DNA of 64,000 bases from Flavobacterium pokkalii (GCF_014596575.1 NZ_NASZ01000004.1:1-64000), one strand, 5' to 3'; counted from the stretch's first letter, positions 26,221 through 34,850 are shown. Numbers and translations: made by a program. Notes: generated from the sequence alone by a model not told the origin.

Positions 26221-27204
26221 CTAGTGACAATTTGCATCCAAATGTTTCTTTTTGCTTGGATCTGTTGGTATATTTCCACCACAATCAGGAATCATATTAA
26301 AAGGTGTTACCACTCCGTTAACTGTTATTTCAAATTTAGTTACATAACCATCATTATCATCGTCGGTATCTAAAAAATTAGGAATCCCGTCTTTATCAGA
26401 ATCATCCGGATTATCAACACCTTCCGCTAAAGAATACATATAACCGTCACCATTTAAATCCTCCAAATAATCCGGAATACCATCAGCATCTAAATCGGAT
26501 CTCTTAATGGCATACAATTTAAAACTAAAAACCAAAGGTGTATAACTTGGAATTGAACCGCTTCCTGTACTATAATAAGCTAATCCTGAAGGTAAAAACA
26601 TAACTCCCGCTCCAAAATCATTATAACTTACAGTTCCGTCAGAATTTGAAATAGCAGTTCCTGTTTTAAACTTTGGAAAAATTTCACTCCATCCTGTGAT
26701 TACACTGTACAAATTAAAAAACGACTGCGGATATTTAACTTCCTCAAATTGTGTAGGAGTCAAAGTTGTAACTTCATCAACGGTACTTTTGTACAAATAC
26801 TGCCCTCTATAAGACGTTAAAACAGCATCAACATTCGTTGGCGACTCACCTGTTCCTTCTCTTAAAACTAAATAATAAACCGAATAGGTAATATCATGTA
26901 GTGCAACATCTCTTTTTAACAGTTTTGGATAAGTAGCACTATTAAGATAAGACTTAATTGATTTTTCATTTACCGGATCAGTAATTTTAGAAAAAACAAC
27001 ATCCTGATCTTCTGTTTGTCCCGGAGCTTCTGTAACCGTAAATGTATAAGTTTCCAGATATTCTTCTATAGTAGTATTATCTTCTGTAAACTGTTCCTGA
27101 TAATCTCTAAGTGGTATTTCTTCAATAGAGTTATCATCTTTAGAGCATGAAAATAAAAAGAGGCTTGTAATTATTACAATAAAATAATACTTAAATTTGT
27201 TCAT
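26221..27204 (-). CDS. FKBP-type peptidyl-prolyl isomerase-like lipoprotein with calcium repeats
   Basis: The 327-residue protein has a lipoprotein signal (MNKFKYYFIVIITSLFLFSC, Cys20). The middle domain shows FKBP-like features: the YYLVLREGTGESP start, a GQYLYKSTVDE strand, VITGWSEIFPKFKTG and the pattern VMFLPSGLAYYSTGSGSIPSYTPLVFSFKLYAI. The C-terminus has Asp-rich thrombospondin type 3-like calcium repeats (DLDADGIPDYLEDLNGDGY and DKDGIPNFLDTDDDNDGY), a mark of surface or periplasmic proteins. It stands alone. The isomerase call rests on pattern recognition, and key active-site aromatics were not checked one by one. Confidence 0.8.
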   Translation of the reverse strand: MNKFKYYFIVIITSLFLFSCSKDDNSIEEIPLRDYQEQFTEDNTTIEEYLETYTFTVTEAPGQTEDQDVVFSKITDPVNEKSIKSYLNSATYPKLLKRDVALHDITYSVYYLVLREGTGESPTNVDAVLTSYRGQYLYKSTVDEVTTLTPTQFEEVKYPQSFFNLYSVITGWSEIFPKFKTGTAISNSDGTVSYNDFGAGVMFLPSGLAYYSTGSGSIPSYTPLVFSFKLYAIKRSDLDADGIPDYLEDLNGDGYMYSLAEGVDNPDDSDKDGIPNFLDTDDDNDGYVTKFEITVNGVVTPFNMIPDCGGNIPTDPSKKKHLDANCH

Positions 27205-27283
27205 TATAGCTGAATTTTAAGTGCGCAAGATACAATATTGATTTATTTTTGTAAACTATTTAACTTTGATTTTATAACTTTTT

Positions 27284-27688
27284 ATGCGAATAGATAAATA
27301 TTTATGGTGTGTAAGATACTACAAGACCCGAAACGTGGTCACCGAGGCCTGTAAAAAGAATCATATCACCGTAAACGGTGTGGTTGCTAAACCTTCTAAA
27401 GAAGTTTTTCCTACCGATGTTATTACTTTTAGAAAAGATCAAATTACCCAAACCATTACCGTATTAGACATCCCCGATAATCGTGTGGGAGCCAAATTGG
27501 TCGATATTTACAGAAGAAATGATACGCCGCCCGAAGTTTATCAACATCTGGAATTATTAAAATTATCCAAAGAACATTATCGCAAAGCCGGAACCGGTCG
27601 TCCAACTAAAAAAGACCGTAGAGATATTGATGATTACGGAAACGAGAATTATCCCGAAGATGATGAGGATAATTTTAAATTCGAATAA
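27284..27688 (+). CDS. S4-domain RNA-binding protein (HslR/Hsp15-like)
   Basis: The 134-residue protein opens with an S4 RNA-binding domain, MRIDKYLWCVRYYKTRNVVTEACKKNHITVNG, similar to Hsp15 (HslR), which binds free 50S subunits with stalled peptidyl-tRNA. The remainder is charged and ends in an acidic tail. TATTTTTG at 27244-27251 matches the -7 consensus 33 nt before the ATG. It lies 43 nt before the phosphoribosyltransferase gene in the same orientation. Confidence 0.88.
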   Translation: MRIDKYLWCVRYYKTRNVVTEACKKNHITVNGVVAKPSKEVFPTDVITFRKDQITQTITVLDIPDNRVGAKLVDIYRRNDTPPEVYQHLELLKLSKEHYRKAGTGRPTKKDRRDIDDYGNENYPEDDEDNFKFE

Positions 27689-27730
27689 CCTAAAAAAACT
27701 ACATCACAAACCTTAAACAACATTTTTAAA

Positions 27731-28228
27731 ATGAGCAAAAATATCATTCTTAGTCATCAGGAAATCAAACACAAAACCAAAAGAATTGCATACCAAATTT
27801 ACGAAACCTTCATCGACGAAGAAGAAGTAGTTTTGGCCGGAATTGCAAAAAATGGCTATGTATTTGCCGAAAAAATTGCTCAGGAACTTCAATCCATTTC
27901 CGACCTCAAAGTGTTGTTATGCGAAGTTCATATTGACAAACAACATCCGCAACAGCCTATTCAAACATCTGTTCCAGCTCAGGAATATGCTAACAAAGGA
28001 CTTATTCTTATTGATGACGTTTTGAATTCAGGCACAACCTTAATTTATGCCGTAAAACATTTCCTGGATGTGCCTTTAAAAAAATTCAAAACTGCGGTAT
28101 TAGTAGACCGTAATCATAAAAAATACCCTGTAAAAGCCGATTTTAAAGGTATTTCCCTTTCCACTTCCTTATTAGAACATGTACAGGTAGAATTTGACCA
28201 AAACAACAGCTGCGCCTGGCTAAGCTAA
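27731..28228 (+). CDS. Phosphoribosyltransferase family protein
   Basis: The 165-residue protein has the type I phosphoribosyltransferase fold, with the PRPP-binding loop GLILIDDVLNSGTTL near residues 95-109. The flexible part and the strand VVLAGIAKNGYVFAEKIAQEL look like PyrR or hypoxanthine/uracil-type enzymes. The base specificity cannot be assigned from these motifs. No attenuator-like target is visible nearby, so a PyrR-type regulatory role is unsupported. Its last 9 nt overlap the end of the convergent aroK gene. Confidence 0.82.
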   Translation: MSKNIILSHQEIKHKTKRIAYQIYETFIDEEEVVLAGIAKNGYVFAEKIAQELQSISDLKVLLCEVHIDKQHPQQPIQTSVPAQEYANKGLILIDDVLNSGTTLIYAVKHFLDVPLKKFKTAVLVDRNHKKYPVKADFKGISLSTSLLEHVQVEFDQNNSCAWLS

Positions 28229-28738
28229 AATTGCCAAAATCTCCCCTACGGTCTGCTCAATAGTTTGTTCATCTACAGCAACACTATATTGTGCCTGATT
28301 GTAATAATAACTTCTTTCAAATAAATGAGTAGCAATAAACTCTTTCATCTCCACATCATTTTTGTTGGCGATAAGGGGTCTGTTGCTCTTATTTAAAGAC
28401 AAACGGCTTACTAAAGTATCAATAGAGGCTTTTAAATAAACCGACAAGACATCTTCTCTCTTTAATAACTCATGATTATTGGCATAACATGGAGTTCCTC
28501 CTCCCAAACCTATAATAACGGGCTCAGTTAAATTCAATAATTCGACAAAACATTCGTGTTCGAGCTTTCTAAAATGAATTTCTCCCTTCTCGGCAAAAAT
28601 AGTTTTAATGTCCATTTTGACCTTTTTTTCAATAAATTCATCTAAATCGATGAACGGGACAGCTATTTTTTTTGACAATTCTTTAGCGATGGTTGACTTA
28701 CCGCAACCCATGTAACCTAACAGTATAATTTTCTTCAT
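28220..28738 (-). CDS. aroK: Shikimate kinase
   Basis: AroK phosphorylates shikimate to shikimate 3-phosphate in the aromatic amino-acid pathway. The 172-residue protein has Walker A GYMGCGKST at residues 8-16, the shikimate-binding DLDEFIEKK, FRKLEHECF and the GLGGGTPCY motif, and the lid-region segment near NKSNRPLIAN. The length is typical. It converges with the phosphoribosyltransferase gene, overlapping it by 9 nt without a terminator. Confidence 0.96.
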   Translation of the reverse strand: MKKIILLGYMGCGKSTIAKELSKKIAVPFIDLDEFIEKKVKMDIKTIFAEKGEIHFRKLEHECFVELLNLTEPVIIGLGGGTPCYANNHELLKREDVLSVYLKASIDTLVSRLSLNKSNRPLIANKNDVEMKEFIATHLFERSYYYNQAQYSVAVDEQTIEQTVGEILAILA

Positions 28739-28808
28739 AGAATAAAACCCTATAAATTAGAGTGTTAAAATTTATTATTAAAAAAAGACAAATTTATAAT
28801 AAAAATGC

Positions 28809-28840
28809 TTGGAAAACTTAAAATAAAGTCCTTATATTTG
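28809..28840 (+). promoter_or_regulatory. Promoter of the tRNA cluster
   Basis: TTG at 28809-28811 and TATATTTG at 28833-28840 are separated by 21 nt, fitting the Bacteroidota primary sigma consensus in both boxes and spacing. The first tRNA-Lys starts 25 nt after the -7 box. Confidence 0.78.
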
Positions 28841-28865
28841 CACCCGCAATCAGGGAACGATGCAA

Positions 28866-28938
28866 GACTCGATAGCTCAGTTGGTAGAGCACATCACTTT
28901 TAATGATGGGGTCCTGGGTTCGAGCCCCAGTCGGGTCA
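28866..28938 (+). tRNA. tRNA-Lys (anticodon TTT), copy 1
   Basis: The full cloverleaf is readable: 7-bp acceptor stem starting GACTCGA and ending TCGGGTC, D arm GCTC...GAGC, anticodon loop CTTTTAA with anticodon TTT, and T arm CTGGG-TTCGAGC-CCCAG. CCA is not encoded. Confidence 0.97.
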
Positions 28939-28981
28939 CAAATGAGTGATCACTTGAAAAACAAACGTTCTCTGATGCAAT

Positions 28982-29054
28982 GACTCGATAGCTCAGTTGG
29001 TAGAGCACATCACTTTTAATGATGGGGTCCTGGGTTCGAGCCCCAGTCGGGTCA
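28982..29054 (+). tRNA. tRNA-Lys (anticodon TTT), copy 2
   Basis: This is identical in sequence to copy 1, 43 nt further downstream, so both are read as one transcript. CCA is not encoded. A terminator hairpin follows at once. Confidence 0.97.
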
Positions 29055-29055
29055 C

Positions 29056-29089
29056 AAAAGGTTAAGTAATTTTTACTTAACCTTTTTTT
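29056..29089 (+). terminator. Terminator-like hairpin between tRNA-Lys and tRNA-Leu
   Basis: The stem GGTTAAGTAA (29060-29069) / TTACTTAACC (29073-29082) with a 3-nt loop is followed by a run of 7 T. It lies only 7 nt before the tRNA-Leu gene, so that gene would depend on read-through, on processing, or on a promoter inside the hairpin region. Confidence 0.82.
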
Positions 29090-29095
29090 CTTTTA

Positions 29096-29178
29096 GGCCA
29101 TGTGGAGAAACGGTAGACTCGCCATCTTGAGGGGGTGGTGCTCGCAAGGGCGTGAGGGTTCAAATCCCTCCATGGTCA
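29096..29178 (+). tRNA. tRNA-Leu (anticodon GAG)
   Basis: The acceptor stem GGCCATG pairs with CATGGTC. The anticodon stem CCATC/GGTGG holds the loop TTGAGGG with anticodon GAG. A long variable arm (TGCTCGCAAGGGCGT) as in class II tRNAs precedes the T arm GAGGG-TTCAAAT-CCCTC. CCA is not encoded. Confidence 0.95.
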
Positions 29179-29190
29179 CTCTTAAAAATC

Positions 29191-29229
29191 AAAAATCCTT
29201 GTTTTTATTACAAAAACAAGGATTTTTTT
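29191..29229 (+). terminator. Terminator after tRNA-Leu
   Basis: The arms AAAAATCCTTGTTTTT and AAAAACAAGGATTTTT form a long AT-rich stem followed by T residues, 12 nt past the tRNA-Leu gene. Confidence 0.9.
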
Positions 29230-29238
29230 ATTTGTGAA

Positions 29239-29260
29239 ATTCCGACATTATTCCGACATT
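29239..29260. repeat. Perfect tandem 11-bp repeat downstream of tRNA-Leu
   Basis: ATTCCGACATT occurs twice in direct tandem (29239-29249 and 29250-29260) just after the tRNA-Leu terminator. No integrase gene follows. It might be the remnant of an attachment site or a protein-binding pair; neither can be shown here. Confidence 0.6.
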
Positions 29261-29291
29261 CAAAATTATTTTATTCACTACTCATAAAAAT

Positions 29292-29303
29292 ACAATCGAT
29301 TGT
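29292..29303. promoter_or_regulatory. Palindromic operator ACAATCGATTGT upstream of the LacI-type gene
   Basis: This perfect 12-bp palindrome has the central AATCGATT of LacI-family operators and closely resembles the AACCGATT sites in the xylan locus. It lies 144 nt before the LacI-type regulator gene. Confidence 0.6.
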
Positions 29304-29418
29304 TTTTTTATCTACTTTTGCAGTAAATCCTTTTATAATAGCAAACAGACAAAATTTAGTTAAAAGAAATAATAACTAAAAATCAGGATGATAACACCTC
29401 AATACTTATTATAAAATG

Positions 29419-29441
29419 TATATTTGTTTACAAACGATTAA
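29419..29441 (+). promoter_or_regulatory. -7 box with overlapping operator-like site before the LacI-type gene
   Basis: TATATTTG at 29419-29426 matches the -7 consensus exactly. Just downstream ACAAACGATTAA (29430-29441) resembles the xylan-locus operators. The expected transcription start falls in this site, 5 nt before the ATG, which would allow self-repression. Confidence 0.5.
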
Positions 29442-29446
29442 TATTT

Positions 29447-30478
29447 ATGGAAGAAAATAAAGTGGTGACCATATATGATATAGCTGAAAAATTAAATCTG
29501 GCTACTTCAACAATATCACGAGCACTAAAAGACCATCATACCATCAGTGAAAAGACAATTAAAAAAGTTAAAAAAGTTGCTGAGGAAATGGGCTACGTTC
29601 CTAATACTTTAGCTGCCGGATTAAGAGGAAATAAAACCCAAACCATAGGTGTTCTTGTTCCTACAGTAACACAACCCTTTCTGTCATCTTTGATTAGTGG
29701 TATTGAAATCACAGCACAGAAATCAGGATATAATGTTATTATCATGCAATCTAATGACTCTTATGAAGCAGAAGTGAGCATGGCCAAATCTTTGTACGGC
29801 AGTAGAGTAAGTGGTGTCATTTGCTCTTTAGCAATGAAAACGACTGACACTTCTCATTTTCAACAATTTGTAAGTAAAGATATTCCGTTAGTATTTGTAG
29901 ATAGAGTTCCAAAAGATTTTGATACTTTTAAAGTTATCATTGATAACTATGCTGCCGGATTTAAAGCCACAGAACATCTTATTGAGCAAGGCTGTACCCG
30001 AATAGGACATCTTACTGCCGGATCTAAATTTGGAAATTTATACACCGAAAGGATGCGAGGTTACCTAGATGCTTTGAAAAAACATAATATAACTCCAAAA
30101 GAAGAACTAATAGTTGACTTAAAAGCAGTAACCTACGAAGAAGGGGTCAAAGCCAGCAACAAATTACTCGATTTAAAAACTCGTCCAGATGGAATTTTTG
30201 CCTCCGGGGATATTATGGCAGTTAGTGCCATTCAAAGTGCAAAAAAAAGAGGGCTTAAAGTTCCAGAAGATATTGCTATTATTGGCTTTAACAATGATCC
30301 CATTTCAGAAATAATCGACCCTAATTTATCCACAATTACACATCCAGCAGCTAAAATGGGACAAATTTCGGCCGAAATTATTTTGAAAAACATCAAATCG
30401 GCCAAAAAAAGTGCCGAAAAAGGAATCACTTATTTAGACACGGAAGTATTAGTTAGAGAGTCTTCTCAAAAAAACTAA
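29447..30478 (+). CDS. LacI-family transcriptional regulator of the xylan locus
   Basis: The 343-residue protein has the N-terminal helix-turn-helix VTIYDIAEKLNLATSTISRALKDH (about residues 6-29), the hinge helix region VPNTLAAGLRG, and a periplasmic-binding-protein-like sugar domain from TIGVLVPTVTQPF onward. It stands directly before the xylan genes and has an operator-like site at its own promoter. The same palindrome type is found in front of the main xylan genes, so it is the best candidate for their repressor. The inducer is probably a xylose, xylo-oligosaccharide or aldouronic acid, but this is inference. Most Bacteroides xylan loci instead use hybrid two-component regulators, and none is seen here. 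Confidence 0.92.
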   Translation: MEENKVVTIYDIAEKLNLATSTISRALKDHHTISEKTIKKVKKVAEEMGYVPNTLAAGLRGNKTQTIGVLVPTVTQPFLSSLISGIEITAQKSGYNVIIMQSNDSYEAEVSMAKSLYGSRVSGVICSLAMKTTDTSHFQQFVSKDIPLVFVDRVPKDFDTFKVIIDNYAAGFKATEHLIEQGCTRIGHLTAGSKFGNLYTERMRGYLDALKKHNITPKEELIVDLKAVTYEEGVKASNKLLDLKTRPDGIFASGDIMAVSAIQSAKKRGLKVPEDIAIIGFNNDPISEIIDPNLSTITHPAAKMGQISAEIILKNIKSAKKSAEKGITYLDTEVLVRESSQKN

Positions 30479-30503
30479 TTCACTTCTATAAATTATTATA
30501 AAA

Positions 30504-30538
30504 AAACTCATTGAAAGCAAATTCAATGAGTTCTTTTA
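30504..30538. terminator. Terminator between the LacI-type gene and the esterase gene
   Basis: The stem AACTCATTGAA / TTCAATGAGTT has a 6-nt loop and is followed by TCTTTT; the opposite side has an A run. It can serve both convergent genes. Confidence 0.85.
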
Positions 30539-30554
30539 TTTTACTTAATCTGCA

Positions 30555-32480
30555 TTATTTTTTAACTTCAAAAGGAGTCGAAGGCAATCCTTCTTTTGAA
30601 AATAAATTAGCCTCCGACGGATTATTATCCCAGGCATAACGAACAACTATCGGATTCTTTATATTTTCATTCCAAACTTCAACAGTGTTCCCTACTATTT
30701 TAGCTTTTGCCCAAACAAATTTCTTCCCATCATTGGAAATTGCAAATGATTTTAAATCTGTTCCATTTTTCACAACCAAGCCCTTACCTGTATTTTTAAA
30801 AGAAATTATTGCCTTATTTTCATCAAAAACCGAATTTGAAGGCATAGGACTTGAAGCAATTAAATTCTTTTCTCCATAGGCTATTTTTCGAGCCAGCAAT
30901 GCCAAACGGTTTCCAACGTCTTCTTTGTTTAAAGGATGAATATCATTCCATTCCCCCAAATCGATAGCAACAGCCATAGCCGTATTAGGAACACTTAAAG
31001 ATTCAAGCTGTGCTTGTCTTAAAATTGCCCAATTACTTTCTCTTGGTTCGGCATAAGTTTCCATATAATTAGGCAATTGCACATACAGAAAAGGAAAATT
31101 ACCTTGCCCCCATTTAGTTCTCCAATCCTGAATTAAAGCAGGCAATGCTTTAGCATAGATTTTTGGATTTCCAGCATTTGATTCTCCCTGATACCACAAC
31201 ACTCCTTTAATTTTTAAATTAGTCAAAGGTGCTATCATAGCATTAAACAATCCTTCCGGCTTCCATCTTATAAATGTTGGTCCTTTTAAAGGCTGCATCG
31301 CTACGCCTAATTTATACTTCCAAGTTCCTTTTAAATCAATAGTATCAGTACCTACAGCCAGAAAATAAGGTTTATCTTCTACAAATCCACCTCTTCCGGA
31401 ATTGTTTATTACTCTAATAGAAATGGTGTTTTTTCCTTCTTTCAAAACATCTGCATTTACATCATATCTACGTGGGGGATATTGATAACTCGTTGTTCCT
31501 ATTAATTGATCATTTACATAAACAAAATCCTGATCAACAATTCTACCCATAAACAACTTGGCTGGTTTTCCAACCATAGCTTTTGGAACCTCAATTTCTT
31601 TGCGAAACCAGACTACTCCATTTACATTCCCTAATGAAGTATCAGCCCAATAGTTTGGAATTTGCATTTGATTCCAATCTTTATCATAAGTCCCTGCTAA
31701 ATCCCAATGATTTTCTAAACCCAAATCGGTTTTATTTAATAAATCATACCAGTCATCATTCCTTTTTTTATCACCAGCTTCAATCTCTTTGATTAGCTCT
31801 TTATTTTTAAATTTCTGGCTTTCCTGATAAGCTTCTGGAAAAGCTTTTAAAGCCCCCTCACTTAACCAGGATTCAATTGGAGAACCTCCTAAAGCTGAAT
31901 TAATCAAACCAATAGGAACATGCTGCTTTTCATAAATTGCTTTAGCAAAAAAATAAGCCACTCCCGAAAACTCCAGCACTGTTTTTGGATTAGCAGAAAC
32001 CCAACTTCCGGAATCTACATCCGACTTTTCTTCATTAAAATCATATTTATCAGGAACCAAAAACTGTCGGATATTAGAATTGGAGGCGTTTTTAATCACC
32101 TCTCCATATTTCTCTTTCAGGCGCTCCATAGGCAATTCCATATTAGATTGTCCCGAACAAATCCAAACATCGCCAAACAAAATGTCTTTTACTATGATTT
32201 CATTACTAGCATTAAAAATCATTTCATAAGGACCTCCTGCCTTTTGAGCGGGTAATTGAATAGCCCAATTTCCCTTTTCATCGGCTTTGGCAAGATACTT
32301 TTTAGATTTAAATGTTAACTGAACGGATTCATTTGGCGAAGCCCAACCCCATAGTTTTACTTTTTCATTTCTTTGCAAAATCAGTCCGTCACTTATCAAT
32401 TTAGGTAATCTTATTTGAGCTTTAACTGCTCCTACTTGCACAAAAAATAATAGGATAATTACATTTTTGAAAACTTTCAT
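30555..32480 (-). CDS. Sialate O-acetylesterase-like carbohydrate esterase
   Basis: The 641-residue exported protein has a signal peptide (MKVFKNVIILLFFVQVGAVKAQ) and the SGNH-type SASA esterase core. The nucleophile block is VWICSGQSNMELPMER (near residue 110), and NVLWYQGESN-like VLWYQGESNAG and NDIHPLNKED carry the remaining catalytic residues. A galactose-binding-like jelly-roll insert (IVDQDFVYVNDQLIG and KNTISIRVINNSGRGGF) lies between. Members within xylan loci deacetylate xylan or side-chain sugars, so removal of acetyl groups from glucuronoxylan is likely. It starts 16 nt after the GH3 gene and is co-transcribed with it. Confidence 0.9.
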   Translation of the reverse strand: MKVFKNVIILLFFVQVGAVKAQIRLPKLISDGLILQRNEKVKLWGWASPNESVQLTFKSKKYLAKADEKGNWAIQLPAQKAGGPYEMIFNASNEIIVKDILFGDVWICSGQSNMELPMERLKEKYGEVIKNASNSNIRQFLVPDKYDFNEEKSDVDSGSWVSANPKTVLEFSGVAYFFAKAIYEKQHVPIGLINSALGGSPIESWLSEGALKAFPEAYQESQKFKNKELIKEIEAGDKKRNDDWYDLLNKTDLGLENHWDLAGTYDKDWNQMQIPNYWADTSLGNVNGVVWFRKEIEVPKAMVGKPAKLFMGRIVDQDFVYVNDQLIGTTSYQYPPRRYDVNADVLKEGKNTISIRVINNSGRGGFVEDKPYFLAVGTDTIDLKGTWKYKLGVAMQPLKGPTFIRWKPEGLFNAMIAPLTNLKIKGVLWYQGESNAGNPKIYAKALPALIQDWRTKWGQGNFPFLYVQLPNYMETYAEPRESNWAILRQAQLESLSVPNTAMAVAIDLGEWNDIHPLNKEDVGNRLALLARKIAYGEKNLIASSPMPSNSVFDENKAIISFKNTGKGLVVKNGTDLKSFAISNDGKKFVWAKAKIVGNTVEVWNENIKNPIVVRYAWDNNPSEANLFSKEGLPSTPFEVKK

Positions 32481-32496
32481 TACTTCGATTTTTTAG

Positions 32497-34737
32497 TTAT
32501 TTCACAGTTAATTTTATTTCTGCCATTTTAGGAGCGCCCAATTCAAAACTTCTTTTCATAGGACTGGAGCCACCAACATAAATTTTAAAATCACCCGATT
32601 CTATAGTTTTTGACCCATCTGTTTTTATAATTTCAAATGCTTTTGGAGTCAACTCAAAAGAAACCTCCTTTGATTCTCCGGCTTCTAATACAATTCGTTT
32701 TACCGCATTTAACTGAAAATTAGGCACATCAACTGAAGCTTTCAAATCTGAAACATACAACTGTACTACTTCATCTGCTTTAAGCTTACCGGTATTAGTA
32801 ACTTTTACCGACATAGTTACATTTTGATTTTTTGTAATTTTTTCAGAAGACAATTTGGCATCACTATAGGAAAAAGTAGTATAACTTAAGCCAAAACCAA
32901 AGGGATACATAGGATCTACATTCATGTATTTATAGGTTCTTCCTTTCATAGAATAATCCTCAAAAGGAGGTAATTGAGCTAATGATTTTGGAAAAGTAAT
33001 AGGTAATTTTCCAGAAGGAGCCACTTTTCCAAAAAGAATATCTGCGACAGCATTCCCTCCTTCTTCACCGGGATACCAAACAAGTAAAACGGCATCAGCC
33101 AATTCCTGAACTTCGGCTAAATTCATCGGACTTCCGCCTGTTACAACAGCAACTATAGGCTTTCTATTTTCGGATTTTTTATCGGCTGTTTTTCTTAAAT
33201 CTCTAAGGTATTCTATTTGATTTTCAGGCAAATCATAATTTAATCTGTCTCCGGCTGAATTAGAGTCAATAGAATCTCCCTCCTCCCCTTCTAAATTACT
33301 TGAAACTCCTAAAACCACAATCGTCACATCACTGCTTCCGGCATTACCAGTTGCATAATTAATCGGATTTATTGATGGTTTATTGAGCATCGCACCTAAA
33401 CGGTATTCCAATTGGCTCTCAGCATTAATTGCCGATGTAATTCCTTCCAAAATAGTTACCATATTTGGATTAATTCCATAATAATTTCCTAATAGTACCT
33501 CAATACTGGACGCATTTGGTCCTGTGACAAAATATCTTGGAAGATTGGTTTTTAGAGGCAAAATACCATTATTCTTTAACAAAACGATACTTTTTTGAGC
33601 TACTTCTTTTGCCAAAGCTCTATGATTGGCACTATTAACAACATCATACGAAATAACATCATAAGGATTACTTCCCATTGGATCGAATAAACCTAATTTA
33701 AATCTTGTTTTCAAAAGAACTGCTAATTGCGCATCGATTTCTTTTTCACTTACCAAACCTAATTTCACAGCTTCTAACAAGCCCGAAAAAGAACTCCCGC
33801 AATTTAAATTGATTCCGCTTTTTAAAACAAGTGCGGCAGCTTCGGCTTTGCTTTTAGAAACACCATGACCGCCATTTTCTTTGGTCGTAAAAAAATCCTC
33901 TATCGCCCCGCAATCTGTAACAATATGTCCCTTAAAGTTCCATTGCTTTTTTAGTACGTCACTAATTAAATATTTATTGGCACAACAAGGTTCCCCATTA
34001 GTACTATTATAAGCACACATTACCGATTCTACCTTTGCCTCTTCAACCAAAGATTGAAAAGCTGGCAAATAGGTTTCCCATAAATCTTTAGGAGTTGCCT
34101 CGGCATTAAAACCATGCCTCACTTTTTCAGGGCCGCTGTGAACGGCAAAATGTTTGGCACAGGCCGCTGTTTTTAGATAATTTGGATTATCGCCTTGCAA
34201 TCCTTTCACAAATGCTGTTCCTATTTGCGCAGTTAAAAACGGATCTTCCCCGTAAGTTTCCTGTCCGCGTCCCCACCTTGGATCCCTAAAAATATTAATA
34301 TTAGGCGTCCAAAATGTCAATCCGCTATACCTTAAATGATTTCCTGTGGCTTTTGCTACATTATGCATAGCTCTGGCTTCATCAGAAATAGCACTGGAAA
34401 CTTTGTATGCTAAATCGGTATCAAAAGTCGCTCCTAAACCAATAGCCTGAGGAAAAACAGTTGCTACTCCAGACCGCCCCACTCCGTGTAAAGCTTCATT
34501 CCAATAATCATAAGGTGCTATATTGAGCCGTTTAATTTCCGGAGTACTATTCATCATTTGCTCAATTTTTTCTTCCAATGTTAATCTGGAAATTAAATCC
34601 TGTACACGTGCATCAATTGGCAAAGAAGGATTATTAAACCTAAATAATCCATCATTTTTTGCCTTCAATTGTGCTTTACAAGGCAAAATGGTAAAAAACA
34701 AGAGTACCAAAACGGAATAACAACAAAATCTCTTCAT
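32497..34737 (-). CDS. GH3 beta-xylosidase
   Basis: The 746-residue protein is exported (signal peptide MKRFCCYSVLVLLFFTILPCKA) and has the three-domain GH3 layout. The N-terminal barrel includes YDYWNEALHGVGRSG, a word typical of GH3 beta-xylosidases. The nucleophile is the Asp in IVTDCGAIEDF, the alpha/beta sandwich carries GEEGDSID and ITFPKS, and a fibronectin type III-like domain ends the protein. It probably releases xylose from the ends of xylo-oligosaccharides in the periplasm. It leads the two-gene minus-strand operon with the esterase and diverges from GH67, sharing an operator. Confidence 0.93.
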   Translation of the reverse strand: MKRFCCYSVLVLLFFTILPCKAQLKAKNDGLFRFNNPSLPIDARVQDLISRLTLEEKIEQMMNSTPEIKRLNIAPYDYWNEALHGVGRSGVATVFPQAIGLGATFDTDLAYKVSSAISDEARAMHNVAKATGNHLRYSGLTFWTPNINIFRDPRWGRGQETYGEDPFLTAQIGTAFVKGLQGDNPNYLKTAACAKHFAVHSGPEKVRHGFNAEATPKDLWETYLPAFQSLVEEAKVESVMCAYNSTNGEPCCANKYLISDVLKKQWNFKGHIVTDCGAIEDFFTTKENGGHGVSKSKAEAAALVLKSGINLNCGSSFSGLLEAVKLGLVSEKEIDAQLAVLLKTRFKLGLFDPMGSNPYDVISYDVVNSANHRALAKEVAQKSIVLLKNNGILPLKTNLPRYFVTGPNASSIEVLLGNYYGINPNMVTILEGITSAINAESQLEYRLGAMLNKPSINPINYATGNAGSSDVTIVVLGVSSNLEGEEGDSIDSNSAGDRLNYDLPENQIEYLRDLRKTADKKSENRKPIVAVVTGGSPMNLAEVQELADAVLLVWYPGEEGGNAVADILFGKVAPSGKLPITFPKSLAQLPPFEDYSMKGRTYKYMNVDPMYPFGFGLSYTTFSYSDAKLSSEKITKNQNVTMSVKVTNTGKLKADEVVQLYVSDLKASVDVPNFQLNAVKRIVLEAGESKEVSFELTPKAFEIIKTDGSKTIESGDFKIYVGGSSPMKRSFELGAPKMAEIKLTVK

Positions 34738-34832
34738 AATTTAAATATTTTTTACTTTTTAATAAAAATCATTAGGAATATAAAAAAAATAACATAAAAT
34801 TTTTTTATTATATTTCTATGCTTTACTTTTAC

Positions 34833-34844
34833 GCAACCGATTGC
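34833..34844. promoter_or_regulatory. LacI-type operator between divergent GH3 and GH67 units
   Basis: GCAACCGATTGC is a near-palindrome with the AACCGATT core. It lies 96 nt before GH3 and 77 nt before GH67. On the minus strand it is overlapped by TATATTTG (34843-34850), an exact -7 box, so bound repressor would block the GH3 promoter directly. TATATTTC (34809-34816) is a near-match for the plus direction. Confidence 0.72.
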
Positions 34845-34850
34845 AAATAT
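34843..34850 (-). promoter_or_regulatory. -7 box of the GH3-esterase operon
   Basis: On the minus strand TATATTTG matches TAnnTTTG and overlaps the operator by two nucleotides, giving a 106-nt leader. No clear -33 box was found. Confidence 0.5.

Noticed and set aside
28866..29054. The two identical tRNA-Lys genes as a possible assembly duplication
   Set aside because: The flanking sequences and the spacer differ, and tandem identical tRNA genes are common.
29152..29379. A 75-codon open frame overlapping tRNA-Leu and its terminator
   Set aside because: It begins inside the tRNA gene and runs through the terminator hairpin; no family or composition supports coding.
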